In this document: piece by piece, positions 39,407 to 52,062 of the stretch
Numbering within the stretch: the first letter of the stretch is position 1
How the letters are laid out: the number at the start of each line of letters is the position of its first letter
NCBI RefSeq assembly: GCF_047495875.1
Contig: NC_092459.1
Coordinates: 42,086,490-42,150,489 of the forward strand
Origin: Pithys albifrons albifrons
Lineage: Eukaryota; Chordata; Aves; Passeriformes; Thamnophilidae
Reading direction: 5' to 3'
Length of the DNA: 64,000 bases
Made by a program: the position numbers and the translations under genes
Notes under the pieces: model-generated
What the model was told of the DNA's origin: nothing
Seen by the model: only the letters and a program-made list of their open reading frames with translations
The model's database searches: none

Positions 39407-40199
39407 TAAGGCTTATTTGGGGACAATATGGCAGATAAGTAAGAAATGCAGTTTAAAGGAAGGATTTTAATTTAGTTAGAGAAACTCTCAACTAATCGAA
39501 GGTAGTCTTAAGAGGAGGTTTTATAGTGTTGCAGAGTTGTCAGAGTTCCTCTTCTGAGTCCCTTTTATGTTCTGCTATTACTTTTACCTGTAATGATAAT
39601 AGGGTTTTTATACATGACAGTTTCTAATCTTAAGTAAACCTCTCTACCGTGTAAGTTGTCAAAGGTTCTCTGGCTCTGGAATGAACAATAAAATAAAAAA
39701 GAATAAACTCAAAGCAAACAAGCAAAGAAAAAAAAATTCAAGTGGTTGAACCCATAATCAGAAGACAATGCTGGTAGATAATCCAGACTGCTGCACTGAA
39801 AGCTTCTGAGCAAGAATTCTTGCATGAGGTGTCAGGTATTTTCTTTGATACAAAAACTATTAGCAATGCATCATAAAATACTGGCCTCAGGTGAACACAC
39901 ATGTATTCAAGATGAATATGTGCTCAAGAAGTCAAAACCTAACATAGGACTATCCTATTGCCAGAGTTCCGTGCATCAACAGATGAATTTATTTCAAATA
40001 AACTTTTTTTTCTTCGCTACCAAAAATGGATATTTTGATCAGCAGTTCTACTAGAATTGGAATGAGATCACTAATCCCTTAAAAAAAGTATCAAGTTCTG
40101 CAACTAGAAGAAGAAAAATTACTGTGACTGGAAACTGGTATGAATTTATTGCACAATCATGGTGTAATATTTTTGCTTTTAGCTAGAAATCTAGCATTT
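39407..40199. other. AT-rich background
   Basis: No gene or repeat recognised. Confidence 0.45.
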
Positions 40200-40880
40200 A
40201 TTATCGGGAATCTTCCAGGGGTCTTTGAGAAACTGAAAAAGAAGTTATTATTGACTCAAAACAACCCTGTGTGTGAGGGAGGGGACAGATCAGGTTCTGC
40301 CAAGGTGGAATGGTGATCTGTACCCATGCCCCACCTCCCTGGGAGCCTCTAATGCAGATGTCAGTAACTGGCACACTGGGAGCTCTGCCCCATGCCACAC
40401 CCCCTCGTGGCCCTAACCCAGATCCCAAATGACTAGCAGACTGAAAACCCCCACTATGAAGGGTGGTCACAGGAGTACAGAGAAAACAAAACCAACACCA
40501 CAAGGCTTCCACACTGTCACAGCTTTATTGTCCTTGGATTTGTGTTAGCTGGTTCTGTGCTGGTTCTAAGGGAGTAACTATAATTCTCTCTTCTTTCTTT
40601 TTCTTCCTTTCTCTCTCTCTCTGGATCTCTTCTTTATTTTTTCTAGTTACCTTTTATTTTTGTCTTTTGAGTAGCTCAAACCTGGATGGGTTGGAGTTTG
40701 CTAAATCAATGCTTTATGAAACACTTTATATGGATTGAATGTGTGCTTTAAACTTTTGTCAAGTTCCCTTGTTCCCAAAATTTGCCAGTAAAAGTGTGTT
40801 TTTTTGACCTCCTAAAAAGCAGTGTCATGTTTTTCCTGTGGATAGACTCAGGGTCTTAAATAACTTAAGGCCCATTTAAT
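40200..40880 (+). other. Mixed GC-rich and pyrimidine-rich block, possible old LTR
   Basis: 40260-40450 is GC-rich. It is followed by a CT-rich tract (ttctttctttttcttcctttctc) and then 'cctggatgggttggagtttg' and 'ttttttgacctcctaaaaag'. The combination resembles bird LTR R-U5 sequence, but I found no termini or target duplication. No ORF is convincing. Confidence 0.3.
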
Positions 40881-41475
40881 AAATCCATCAGGCAGATTTG
40901 GGGGCCTTACATATTTTTTGCATAAAACCACTTCAGTGAGCTTGTGGGATGAGTCTGGAGCTATTCGGAGTCTTCCAAGGATTTTCTGAATCTTGTTTTT
41001 TAATATACAGGATTAGGACCCTGCTAATGTCTTTGAATAAAGAAGCAAAATAATATAGACATAAATTATACTGGTTTACATCAGAGGAACTGCTCCAGAG
41101 AAGAGATTAACAAAGTTTATTGAACAGACTGTGATATGAGTTTACAATATTAAACCAAATTTTGGTTTCACAGGTTATTATAAATTGCATCTCTCTCCAC
41201 CAGTCTGTCCTTTGATTGTTTCAAATGAACTCGGCATTAGCATTTCACTGTAGCTGAATAAATCTGTAAAGCCTTTTATCATGTATAAGAAGTTCATCCA
41301 CAACACACCAGCAGTTGTCGTTTTATGGATTGTCTATTGGTTACTCTATTCCCTGAGAAACTTTGCATTTGCCACTGGATTTCTGCTGTTCCTCTTCTCT
41401 GGTGACACACTTTTACACCCTGGTCCAACTTTACCAGGTGTTACACTTTAATTCCAGGAATTAAACTTCAGGAAG
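40881..41475. other. AT-rich background
   Basis: No gene or repeat recognised. Confidence 0.45.
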
Positions 41476-41757
41476 AGGATGAGGAAGGAAGAAAGTTCAT
41501 GGTTGTGGTGTGTGTTTTTCCAAGCAACTGATAAGCATCATGAACCCCCACTTCTCTGGACATAGCTAAGTACCTGTTTGGAGATAGAAAATATTAAGTG
41601 AATTCCTTATTTTGCTTTACTTGCACATGTTGATTTGGTTCACTTATTAAGTTAACTTCACCCTGACCAGCAAGTTTTCTTGGTTTTACCCTTCTCATTT
41701 TCTTCCCCCTCATTTTGGGTGAGGGTGAGTAAGCAGATATGTTGGAGCTCAGCTACA
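41476..41757 (+). mobile_element. Truncated LTR, 3' part, plus strand
   Basis: It corresponds in reverse to the proximal part of the LTRs at 2166-2745 and 32578-33077: 'gtgaattccttattttgctt', 'ttattaagttaacttcaccc', 'agttttcttggttttaccct', 'ttttgggtgagggtgagtaa'. The LTR 5' half is missing or too decayed to see. Confidence 0.6.
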
Positions 41758-43156
41758 ACCCACTATGGTCAACCCACCATGGTCAACCCACCATGGGACT
41801 AGAAATAACCTTAGACACCAGATAACAGATAAGCCTGTGGTAATCCAGTTTGAAATTTCTGATATCCTCACCCCACGTACAATAGAAGAGATTAATAGAC
41901 TGTTTGCAATAGTTACAAAGTACATCAAGCAATGCTTGTATGCATACTATTCATCATGTGAACCAGATTACATTAATGTCTAAAGAATTACAGGATGAAG
42001 TAATTTACTACCTTTGAGTGCTAGTGAATGTGAAACACATTTTTTTCCTGTATCAGTTTTGCTTGGTAGAGATATGCTGACCACAAATGCTTCTTTCAAA
42101 AACTAATGTGCAAAATCATAAACACAAGTATCCATTTTTCTGATGTGCTTAAATTAAGCATTAACAGAAAACAAGAGACTCCAGATTTCCATAAATAACT
42201 GTAGTTTATCATCCTAAATTAAAATTGACATGCCATAAACAAATTAGTTTACACACACACAAAGAAGTAACATTTTGTAACTGCTTTAATATGATTAACT
42301 GTTTAGCAACCATAGTGGTCTGATCTCATATACTTGAGAATAGAGGTCTCATTCTTTCCTCATCATAAGTAAATCCTTCTATCCAAGTAGACCCTCCATA
42401 TTTTCTATTATTCATCAAGTTTTTAAGACATCATTCCATTTTTTAATCTACCCATTCATCAACACAGTATTTTGGTCAAGATCTTCACAATGAAATTAGC
42501 TTCATCTGGGAAATCCTAACACTTTATGTTCCTACATAATATAAAAAAAAATTATGTTTTAAATACATATTACCACACTATAAACTGAACTTAAAAGTGT
42601 TTAATTGTAGCCAAAAAGAAACCAAAAAGAAAACTGTTGGGTTTGTTTTTTTTTCAGTTTGAATTATGTTATTTTGCAGAGCTTTGCAATCTTTACAAAT
42701 TATCTGTATCTTATGAGGCACTTCCTAGATTTGTTCATCTTAACCTACTTTGCAGATATCAAACCTGTAAAGTCTTTCTGTTTAAAGATCACTCATTTGT
42801 CTTTAGAAATCTTCCTATAGGCAAACTTACCTTTAGACATAAGACATTAACTCGTACTTCCTGCTACTTCTTCCTACAGTTATGTCTCTTAGTAGAAAAT
42901 TAACATCTGCTCAGGAGAGATCTGTGTCACCAAATCCATCTGACATGGATTGACTCATCTCCACTACTTGGAAAGTAAATGCTCCTACTCTGTTCCAATT
43001 TGCTAACTGTGTTTGGAGTTTGTTTTGCAGAGCCCTATTCAGCACAAGCAAAAACAGTGCTAGGGAGAATATCAGCTATTTACCATACCAAAGTGACTTC
43101 TGATGTTTGGGGACATCCCTTTGAGCTCTTTAATTTATGCATTAAAATATAGCTTA

Positions 43157-43160
<4 letters not shown>
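41758..43160. other. AT-rich background, no gene seen
   Basis: No gene or repeat family recognised. Confidence 0.45.

Positions 43161-43217
<57 letters not shown>
43161..43217. repeat. Perfect (AT)n microsatellite
   Basis: 57 bp of uninterrupted at units. The isoleucine/tyrosine run of an ORF across it is spurious. Confidence 0.97.
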
Positions 43218-43221
<4 letters not shown>

Positions 43222-46099
43222 CTTTACTGTAACTTCTTTCATCTTTTTCTTCAGTTCTTCTTTTTCTTCTCACCTGTCTCTTTTGCATCTATCTAGATCT
43301 TAGCTCCATTAAACTGAACAGCATGGAATATGGATCAAAAAGTCAGATTACCAGAATTGATTCAAACAATTCAAATATTCATTTAAGTTTATTATGATCC
43401 TTAATTTCCCTTAATTAAGATTTAGAATCAATATCTAAAATCTAAAATTGTGTTTCAAGCTATCTCAAGCTCTCTCTAACATTTCGTGCTTCTATTGTGT
43501 AGTTAAGGGTAACTTGAAACTTCTTCAGCAAGTCAGACAGAACTATCAGCATGCTGATTCAATGCAGTATCTGGACTTGGGAACTCTTTATTCTAACATT
43601 CAGCTTGTTCAAGAAGTATTTCTCCTTAAAAATCTAAACATAGTTATTTCCTTTTTTGTCTTCAATATCAATTACATAAAGAATAAAGCCTTTGCTTTTA
43701 TGTTGTGGGTTGTTGTATTTTAACTATTTGCATAAATATCTGGTGATTCTTGTCTTAATTATTCCTAGTCTCAATTATTTTTCCTTTCTTCCATCCTTGA
43801 TATAATTTTTAGATTTTTTCAGTATAAACTTAGATTAAATCCACAAGTTTGAAAACACCTAATAGCTAAAGCAATAATTCTAAACAATTAGCTAACATAC
43901 AGCTTTAGTGAAATTCAAGAAGAGAGAAGAAGCACTTCTTGATGATTTAAGACCAAAGATTTCAATATCAACTTAGAAAAATTAGTAATTAAAAGAAATA
44001 TGATAGATCAATCACAAAAACTACATTAGAACATTATATGGAATCTTTTCTAGACAGACATGGAGTTTACAGACAAAAGTAATTCTGTGTCCTTCACAGT
44101 TAAAGCTTCAGACTTATAAGGTTTCTGCAAAACCTACAAAAGTTTGAAAGTGGTAACACAGTGAGCAAAGGGCAGTTTCCCATTATATCAAGCAAGGACG
44201 AAGGTCAATAACATGAACAAAGAATTTTTTAAAAGAAAGTTGAATTCCTGAAAGGTTTTTATTCTGCATTTGTTTAAAAGCAGAAGTAAAAGTCTCTTGT
44301 TTTGAGATGCTCCAGGGTAAAGACTCATTTATCCTGCCACATTACTGTTCCCAGGTGGTGGGAGAAATGACAGAGGGAAAATATAGACGTAGCCAAGACT
44401 AGTAGAAAAGATTATACACTAACTAAGCTGATGAAAACTGAAGAAGATTTTTTAAATATTAGATAGGCATCAAGAAGACAGAGAGATCTAGCAGGCTGCA
44501 ATAGTTCCAGGCTATGTACTGAAAGTTTAGCAGTTGAAGTGAGAGTAAGCTGTGAATTTGTGGCAAGGTAAACACGAGCTGAAAATGGAAACCCTGAAAT
44601 CCAAAGTAACCATTTTGACACAGTTGCCAGCTCGAGCATCAAGCTGACAATTAAAAATCACTGACTTAACATAGTCAGACACAATAGAAACACAAATATT
44701 GGCAGAAAGCAATGTGAAAAAGAATATGCCACGCATCGAGGTGTATTACAAACTGTTAATGAGAAAACAGAATTTTGGAAACAACTGGGAAAAAAAATCC
44801 AAACAAGAAACACAATTACAAAAATAAGCATAGAAGTTATTCATGAGCTTAGGAGCCAGCAAGTCATTCTGGACATCTAGGAACATAATTGTTCCAAAGA
44901 TTTCTAATACCTCTAGTTTATATTAGCCTTATGTCCTGAAATAACATTCATTACATATCAAGTGTGTACATAATGCATAATTTTCTTCAAAGATTACTCA
45001 TTTTATACTCTACTTGTTGGATGCATTTCACTAGTCCGTTATCTGCAGGATTCACTCTACAAGCCCATCTGTCTAAAACTGTGAACTAAATGAACACTAA
45101 TCGTCCATCCCATGGCTCAGTATCACTATTCAATTACTTACTGTTACAAGCACAGTGTTGTCTTTAAGTTCTCTTTAGGTCCATGAAGATCCTATTTCAG
45201 ACTTGACAGAGGAGATAAATTACAAAATTTGGTAGGTTCAGTTCTTAATACAGGCCGGAACTCTACAACAGGCTGGAACAGCATCAAATGCTTCAGATAG
45301 CTTACCTGGCATTTCACCCAAATAAGTGATTATTAAGATACAGCAGTTCTAAAGTAGGTTAAAGATAAAACATTTCTAACAGAGTGCATTTTCCTATTAT
45401 TAAAGCATCAGCAAATAGCAATAAAATGACAGGCAGACAAAAAAAAATCCCAATCTTTAAGTTCAGTCATTGTAAATAACCAATTGCTCCAACACAAGGT
45501 CTTTAGGACAATGGTACATAAGCATAAAGCAACACATGAATGTGTTGCTTTGGGCATGATCAAAACTCAGTAACTGAACTCTGCCTCCTGAAAAAGTGAG
45601 ATATAGGCTCAGGAAACAGTCGCACTATATCTACAGCATTAGCTGGTCAAACCTGAATCCAAACCAAGCAAACATTTGGCTGGTAAGAACTTCAGTACTT
45701 GAACTTCAAGACCTCATTTCCTTTCTAATGTTTCCAAATTGTGGAAACAATTCCTTTCAATGAATATGATCTTCTTACCTGTCAAAGAATTCATCATGGT
45801 TAATATCCCTCTCTACACACTGACTACAACTGTGATTAGCCTCAGGATTGCACGCTTTCATATTTTACCTGCCTATTCTTGTCTATAATTTTCTCCCAGA
45901 TTTAATTACTATTACAGTAAGAGATATTACAAGTTATTATTGAGAGAGCTATCAGATCTTTGTGCCTACTCCAGAAATTTGCAAGAAAAATTTGAATATT
46001 TTTTTTGCTATTTTATTTATCATTACACTCATATTATTTTGCCTGTTTTTAACAGATAAGGACTCAGTTAAAGCCCTGTGTAAGAGGTGTCAGAGTCCA
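43218..46099. other. AT-rich background with one perfect hairpin
   Basis: No gene is seen. A perfect 11-bp hairpin lies at 45526-45551. Confidence 0.45.
45526..45551. repeat. Perfect 11-bp inverted repeat with 4-nt loop
   Basis: Arms aaagcaacaca and tgtgttgcttt flank the loop tgaa. Confidence 0.75.
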
Positions 46100-46356
46100 T
46101 TCCAAATGTTAGGACCAGCTAAATGTAAAGCTATGAGAGAGGGTCCAAAGGGTAGTGAAGGGTCTGGAGAGGAAGCCTTATGAGGATTGCCTGAAGTCAC
46201 TTGATTTGTTCAGCCTGGAGAAGACAGTACTGAGGGGAGACCGCACTGCAGTTACAACTTCCTAGTGAGGGGTAGTGGAGGAGCAAGTACTGATCTCTTC
46301 ACGGTTGTGACCAACAAGACTCGAGGAAATGATGTGAAGCTGAGACGGTCAAGGTT
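46100..46356 (+). mobile_element. Old CR1 LINE fragment
   Basis: 'ggaggagaggaagccttatga'-like CR1 order: 'aagggtctggagaggaagcc', 'gttcagcctggagaagacag', 'actgaggggagaccgcactg', 'ggaaatgatgtgaagctgag'. It ends abruptly before the usual 3' tail. Confidence 0.7.
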
Positions 46357-47226
46357 TATTTTTTTGTATTCCTTCATAATTAAATTTTTTTTAAAAAGTA
46401 TTTAAATTTCTGTTCCCATAAAGTCTAAGTGAACAGTATACTGTAATATGTGGTTGGATTATTTTTGCTAGTCCACAAAATATTCTTGATTTTCTAAGAG
46501 TGAAAAATATCTGTCCACTATTTGTACATATGTATTTAAACTAGAACCACTTGCAGATGCTATAAGGAATTAGGTGGTTTCAATATTTCTCTATTTTTGT
46601 CCAAACTTTGGGCCAGATATTCTTCAGGCAGAGTTAACTACCCAGCTGATGCTTCTGCTTGTTTGTGTCAATGAAGAAACTGACAGGAACAATAAGTGTG
46701 AATTTTAACTTCACTGATATCACAGAAAAGCAATTACAACCCTGTCAACTTTTGGCTTTAGACTTCTGGGTTTTCTGCCAAATATGTAATCCCAGAAAAT
46801 AGCATAATTGGCCACAAAATGTACACATGCCAATTGTATTACCATATGAAAAGTGCATTCTTTGTTTTCTTATTTCTTGCTTAGTAAAGCTAAGTTATAA
46901 ACTTAGCTAATACAAGATCTGTAATAGCTCTGATAAGGCAAGTAAATTACTTGTGTACTATGTATAATCTGAGGAATTTGATTTAGGCACAGGATGCTGA
47001 AAAATTGTTGAAAGTTCTAACAAAAATCTCCCCAGCTCCCTGTTTGCCTTTTTTTCCCTCTCTTTGAAGTTTACACTGTAAACTTCAGGAAAAAAATTGT
47101 TATAGCATAAGGATTTCTGTTTGGGATATTTTTCATATTAGCAAGTACGGTAGATTGCATGGACAAACAAAATTCTGGGTGAATAAAAAACAGCACAGGA
47201 TATATTTCTTCAGTTTTGAAGTAAGG
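46357..47226. other. AT-rich background
   Basis: No gene or repeat recognised. Confidence 0.45.
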
Positions 47227-47231
47227 AGTGG

Positions 47232-47840
47232 TGTCTTGGGTTGAGCTGGTAAAACGCCAAGAGTCCAAGACAGAGAGAGAAAGGAAAAAGAGGAGAGAGA
47301 GAGAGAGAGGAAAAAAACCTCTAAACCAGGTTTATGCTGAATCTAACTATATGTATTTATACAGAAACGAGAAAATTAAGAGAAAACTACAGCACATCAC
47401 ACACTTACAAAAGTTAAATATAACAAGGAATAACTTCCCACTTCCCAGTAAACACAAATTCTACCCTTGTAACTACAAATCATTCTAGAGAAGTCAATTC
47501 CCCAGAGACAGACTTAAGCAGAGTGAAAAGCTAAGAACAAACATTTTACTTCCCTCAGATAACATGATGGTAAGCTGGTACTCCAGGCTTGGGCCTCCCC
47601 ATCCCTCCTGGGATGGCAGTGTGTCTTGCTGGGACCACAGCTGTGAAGCAACTGAACTAAACCACTCCCACACACTGGATTTTACCCCTTTTGAGATGAT
47701 GTAATATGGTATGGAATACAATATTATTGGCTGGAAGAAGTCAGCTGTTAGCTAGCTCAGCCCAGCTCAAGTCAGTTGACAATTTCAGGCCTAGTCTGAA
47801 CTTTAAAACCTAAATTTAGGCCCTCCTGGCTAAACCCATA
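47232..47840 (-). mobile_element. Solo LTR, second family, minus strand
   Basis: The 5-bp duplication agtgg at 47227-47231 and 47841-47845 flanks a 609-bp block. On the minus strand the block reads TATGGGTTTAGCCAGG... to ...CTCAACCCAAGACA; the 5' TA is presumably decayed from TG. It is homologous to 16710-17240. It contains a GA-rich stretch at 47270-47310. No internal retroviral sequence remains. Confidence 0.8.
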
Positions 47841-47845
47841 AGTGG

Positions 47846-49079
47846 GAGAAGATTTTGATTATATTACAAATTTATAAAATCGTGTTCACCATTCATAAAG
47901 ACATACATCATTGAAAAAATTTAGGTAGTTTTACTGAATCAAAGCTGTTATATGTATCCAAAATTGGGATAGATTATGTCTGACTAACAAATAAGTTCTT
48001 TTATATCTGAGTATATAACACAAAATATGTTGCCTTTTGACTTGCAAACAAAAAGGACCTCTGCAGCAGAAGCAATATGTATGACATTTGTAAAAAAGAA
48101 ATTTGGTACATGTTGACAAAATTATGATTGTCTGATGTTCAGATAGGGAGGATTAATAATATGAAGAAAGATGAGATAGAAAAGACAAACTTTTGATGAA
48201 GTAATTTAATTAAATAAAGAATCATACTTCTCATAATTGTATACTTATTGCAAGTTATGTACTTAATTCTTATTTTCAATGTCTCATTCATTGAATTTTA
48301 ATATAGATCTTGATCTTAGTGCTCAAGACTTAGTAATAATAGAAAGCTATTTAAGTAAATTTGCCATGTAGACCAGTTACTTTTTCATTACCAAATGACA
48401 ATATTTGAATTAATATAATTTGCTGGTAACCACTTAAACAGACTGGCATCTATTGTCTGATGTGCTGGTGGCAAACATCTTTCCATATGACCCATTCCTT
48501 TCTACTAGTCACTCTCTATTGAAAAAACAGCATAAGAGAACTTTTGATCTCTGCTGGCTCAGCACCCCAATTCAGCTGCAAAAAGACCTGCTCCAGAGGA
48601 GAAAAAACCCAGTCTTTCCAAGTTGATACAAAGCCAGTAATATTTTGAATTTGAAACATGTTAACAGCCCATCATCAAGCTCTTCTACGCATATTATTAA
48701 ATTATTTAAAAGATCAGTACCTTATTTTGAAGGTTTATCATGACACTTATTTTGAATGCTAGAAGAAATGCAGACATTTAGAGTTTTAATCTGTTTCCTT
48801 GGAGACTTACAGGAAAACTTGTCCACTTGAGGAATCCCTTCTTATCACAAAGTTGCAAACTCTGTTGTTCCAGCCTAAATTTCTCTCCCCCCCAGTTCAT
48901 GTGTGACCAGGGAAGGGCAAGATGGAAAGCAGTTATTTAAAAAATACCCAAACTATATGTAAGAGAAATACATGATTCTGTTTTAACTCATAATCTGACC
49001 AACATCAGTCTTTTAGTCCCTTCCCAGATCTATGACAACTTTGGGATTAGTGACACTTGATGGAATGCATTCCAAAACT
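47846..49079. other. AT-rich background
   Basis: No gene or repeat recognised. Confidence 0.45.
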
Positions 49080-50015
49080 GGCGTGCTCAGCTGGAGGGCT
49101 ATGGGCTGTTCAGGAGGGGTAAGCAGAGCAGGTGAAGGGGAAGTGTTACACTTTATATAAGGGAGACTTTATTGACCTTACAGTTAGGGATGATGTGGCT
49201 GAGAACCTCTGGAAGAGGACCAGGAGGACAAAAAACAGAGCACATATTGTTGTGCATGTCTACTATCGACCATCCAGACAGGATGATAGCATTGATGAGT
49301 TATTTTATAGACAATTAGGAGAAAACTCTCTATTGGAAACCCTTATCCTTACGGGAGATGTAAATTTCCCAAACAGCCACCATGATAAACAAGTTTGGAA
49401 AATTCCTAAAGTAAGTTTAAGACAATTTCTTAACAAAGGTACTCGGTGAGACAGTTAGGAAAGGTGTGTTCCTGGACTTTGTGAATAGAGAACTCATGGA
49501 AAATGTGATTTTAAGTGTCTGCCTTGGCCACTGTGTGTAATAAGAAAAAAGATCAGCTGAGTTGCTACCCTGGATTTCAAGAGAGCAAACATTTAGTGAC
49601 TCAGGAAGCTAGTTAGTGGTGTCTTCTGGGAGTCTTCTTTTGAGTGCTTACAGTTCTATCAAAGTCAGTTAAAAAAATTCTATGAGCTCTGGAAGAAAGG
49701 TCGGGCTTCATAGAAAGATTGTGAGACCTGCTCTTTGCATGTATACAGAGAAACTGTGAAAGGTCAAAGTTCAGATGGAGTTTCATCAGACAATAAAATG
49801 GGCTTTTTAAAATAAGTTAATAGCAACAGTAGGTCTAAATAAAATGACAGGACCTGTGGCAAAGGTTCAAAGTTGCATAAGGTAAACTGATATTAGCATA
49901 TTAGGAAACATTTCTTTACAGAAAGGGCTGCCAAGAGTTTGAACAGACTTTCTGAAAGGTGGTCAATGTCCAATGCCTGTCAGTGTTGAAGAGGCAATTG
50001 AACAATGTCTGATTG
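49080..50015 (+). mobile_element. Old CR1 LINE with endonuclease-domain remnant
   Basis: The open stretch 49132-49449 encodes a decayed part of the apurinic-like endonuclease of CR1 ORF2: VVHVYYRPSRQDD is the conserved 'YRPP' block, and LILTGDVNFPN corresponds to the 'GDFN' catalytic block. Further decayed sequence follows ('aggtcgggcttcata'). At about 49890-50015 is the CR1 3' end ('ggaaacatttctttacagaa agggctgccaagagtttgaa'). The RT region between is missing, so it is an internally deleted, multiply stopped copy. It preserves a more 5' portion of CR1 than any other copy here. Confidence 0.7.
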
Positions 50016-50833
50016 ATTCAGCTTATCATTATTGGATGTTCAAGATGTGCTAATGGTTCTGTTGCCAGACTGAAAACCTGCCTGACTGTTGAGAGTGTCC
50101 ATTCATTTCACGTACCTAACTCACTTGACAACTCAAACTGTTATTATATCCTTTCACAATCACATTTGCTAGTAATTAGGAGTAGCTGTGGAGAACAAAT
50201 AGGTGGACAACATTTATATTATTTGATAAAAGCAACGAAGTGTCTTTGGCATCAGGCCATAATCTTGTCACCTTTTCAAGTCTAGGCAAAGGAATAAGAG
50301 TAATAGAGAGATTTAAGATTAAATATTTGTTACAAACTATGCAAAATGGATAAATGTACGTGCCACAGGAGAGGATAACAAGGGTTTTATTTTTATGTCC
50401 TGAGTATTTACATGTACTTGTAATGTTATTAATGGGACTGTCCAAAAATGTTCATTCTACAAAATGGAATGCTATCGCAGTTGCTCATTAGTATTGCATT
50501 ATTCATGTCAGCTTCTGAAGGACAAAAAAAACAAAACAAAACAAAACAAACAAAAAAAAAAACAGATCAAAAATATTTCAAGAATTTAATAAAGTATTTC
50601 TCAGGAAACATACATGATCCGCATCTTGCAGAAAGGGTCCTTTGTTGCTAAGGCTATTTAATATACTTTAAATTTGCAGGCAGAACAAACAGAGAACAAT
50701 AACTCAAGAAATAATAGAATAAATGGTAAAAATAATAATAATTTTAAAATGTTTTATCAGAAAAATAATTCAGATATCCCAAAAGTTTCATTTCTTCAAA
50801 CTTGTTCTTCAAAGCAATAAGCATCATGTTTCT
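50016..50833. other. AT-rich background
   Basis: An (AAAAC)n low-complexity patch lies at 50524-50564. No gene is seen. Confidence 0.5.
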
Positions 50834-50867
50834 TTACTGGTTTGAGCTGGGATAGAGTTAACTTTTT
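50834..50867 (+). mobile_element. LTR 5' end, left part of an LTR split by CR1
   Basis: 'tttactggtttgagctggga' and 'tagagttaact' match the start of the 2.2-kb LTR family read in the sense direction. The LTR stops where CR1 begins and resumes at about 52063. Confidence 0.65.
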
Positions 50868-52062
50868 TGTCATGGATGAGGGGAAGGCTGTGGATGTGGT
50901 CTATCTGGACTTCAGCAAGGCCTTTGACATTGTCTCCCATAATATACTCCTGGAAAAGCTGGTAGCCCATGGCTTGGACAAGTGTACCCTGTGCTGGCTT
51001 AGGAGCTGGCTGGAGGGTCGGGCCCAGAGAGTGCTGGTGAACGGAGCTGCATCCAACTGGCAGCCGGTCACCAGTGGTGTTCCCCAGGGGTCTGTGTTGG
51101 GTCCAGTCCTGTTTAACATCTTTATTGATGATTTAGATGAGGGGATTGAGGCCATCATCAGCAAATTTGCTGATGACACCAAGTTGGGAGGGAGGGTCAA
51201 CCTGCTGGAAGGTAGGAGGGCTCTGCAGAGGGATCTAGATAGACTTGAGAGATGGGCTGATTCCAATGGGATGAAGTTCAATAAGGCCAAGTGCTGGGTC
51301 CTGCACTTTGGCCACAACAACCCCCTGCAGCACTACAGGCTGGGCACAGAGTGGCTGGAGAGCAGCCAGGCAGAAAGGGACCTGGGGATACTAATTGACA
51401 GGAAGCTCAATATGAGCCAACAGTGTGCCCAGGTGGCCAATGGGATCCTGTCCTGTATCAAAAATAGCGTGGCCAGCAGGACCAGGGCAGTGATCCTTCC
51501 CCTGTGTTCTGCGTTGGTGAGGCCACACCTTGAGTACTGTGTTCAGTTCTGGGCCCCTCAGTTCAGAAAGGATATTGAGGTGCTGGAGCGAGTCCAGAGA
51601 AGAGTAACAAGGCTGGTGAAGGGACTGGAGCACAAGCCCTATGGGGAGAGGTTGAGGGAGCTGGGGTTGTTTAGCCTGGAGAAGAGGAGGCTTAGAGGTG
51701 ACCTCATCACTGTCTAGAACTACCTGAAGGGAAGTTCTAGCCAGGTGGGGGCTGGTTTCTTCTCCCAGGCACTCAGCAATAGGACTTGGGGGCATGGGCT
51801 TAAGCTCAGCCAGGGGAAATTTAAGTTGGATATCAGAAAAAAATTCTTTCCAGAGAGAGTAATCAGGCATTGGAATGGGCTGCCCAGATGGGTGGTGGAT
51901 TCACCATCCCTAGAGATTTTTAAACACAGATTGGATGTGGCGCTGCGTGCCATGATCTAGTAAATGGATTAAAGTTGGACCAAGGGTTGGACTCAATGAT
52001 CTCGGAGGTCTTTTCCAACCCAATCAATTCTATGATTCCATGATTCCATGATTCTATGATAT
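50868..52062 (+). mobile_element. CR1 LINE, young 5'-truncated copy with RT fragment
   Basis: A 1.2-kb CR1 ending in the tail ATTCTATGATTCCATGATTC. It entered the middle of an LTR whose two parts lie on either side (50834-50867 and 52063-52265). Its 3' UTR is nearly identical to that at 61432-61658. It is the cleanest CR1 in the window. Confidence 0.92.
50872..51717 (+). pseudogene. CR1 ORF2 reverse-transcriptase C-terminal half (open, 5'-truncated)
   Basis: An uninterrupted frame of about 280 residues from the RT palm to the ORF2 end. RT motif A is present as YLDFSKAFD, motif B as [16 protein letters not shown] and motif C as FADD, followed by thumb and C-terminal sequence (RMEFNK-type '[15 protein letters not shown]', '[11 protein letters not shown]', '[12 protein letters not shown]') and a stop at 51715. 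The endonuclease and fingers are missing because of 5' truncation, so it cannot act alone. The nominal upstream start lies in LTR sequence and is not meaningful. The intact frame implies recent insertion. Confidence 0.9.

Noticed and set aside
43103..43303. ORF with an Ile-Tyr run
   Set aside because: Translation of an (AT)n microsatellite.
51391..51870. Antisense ORFs within CR1
   Set aside because: They mirror CR1 ORF2, and the same shadows recur in the second copy at 54732-55223.
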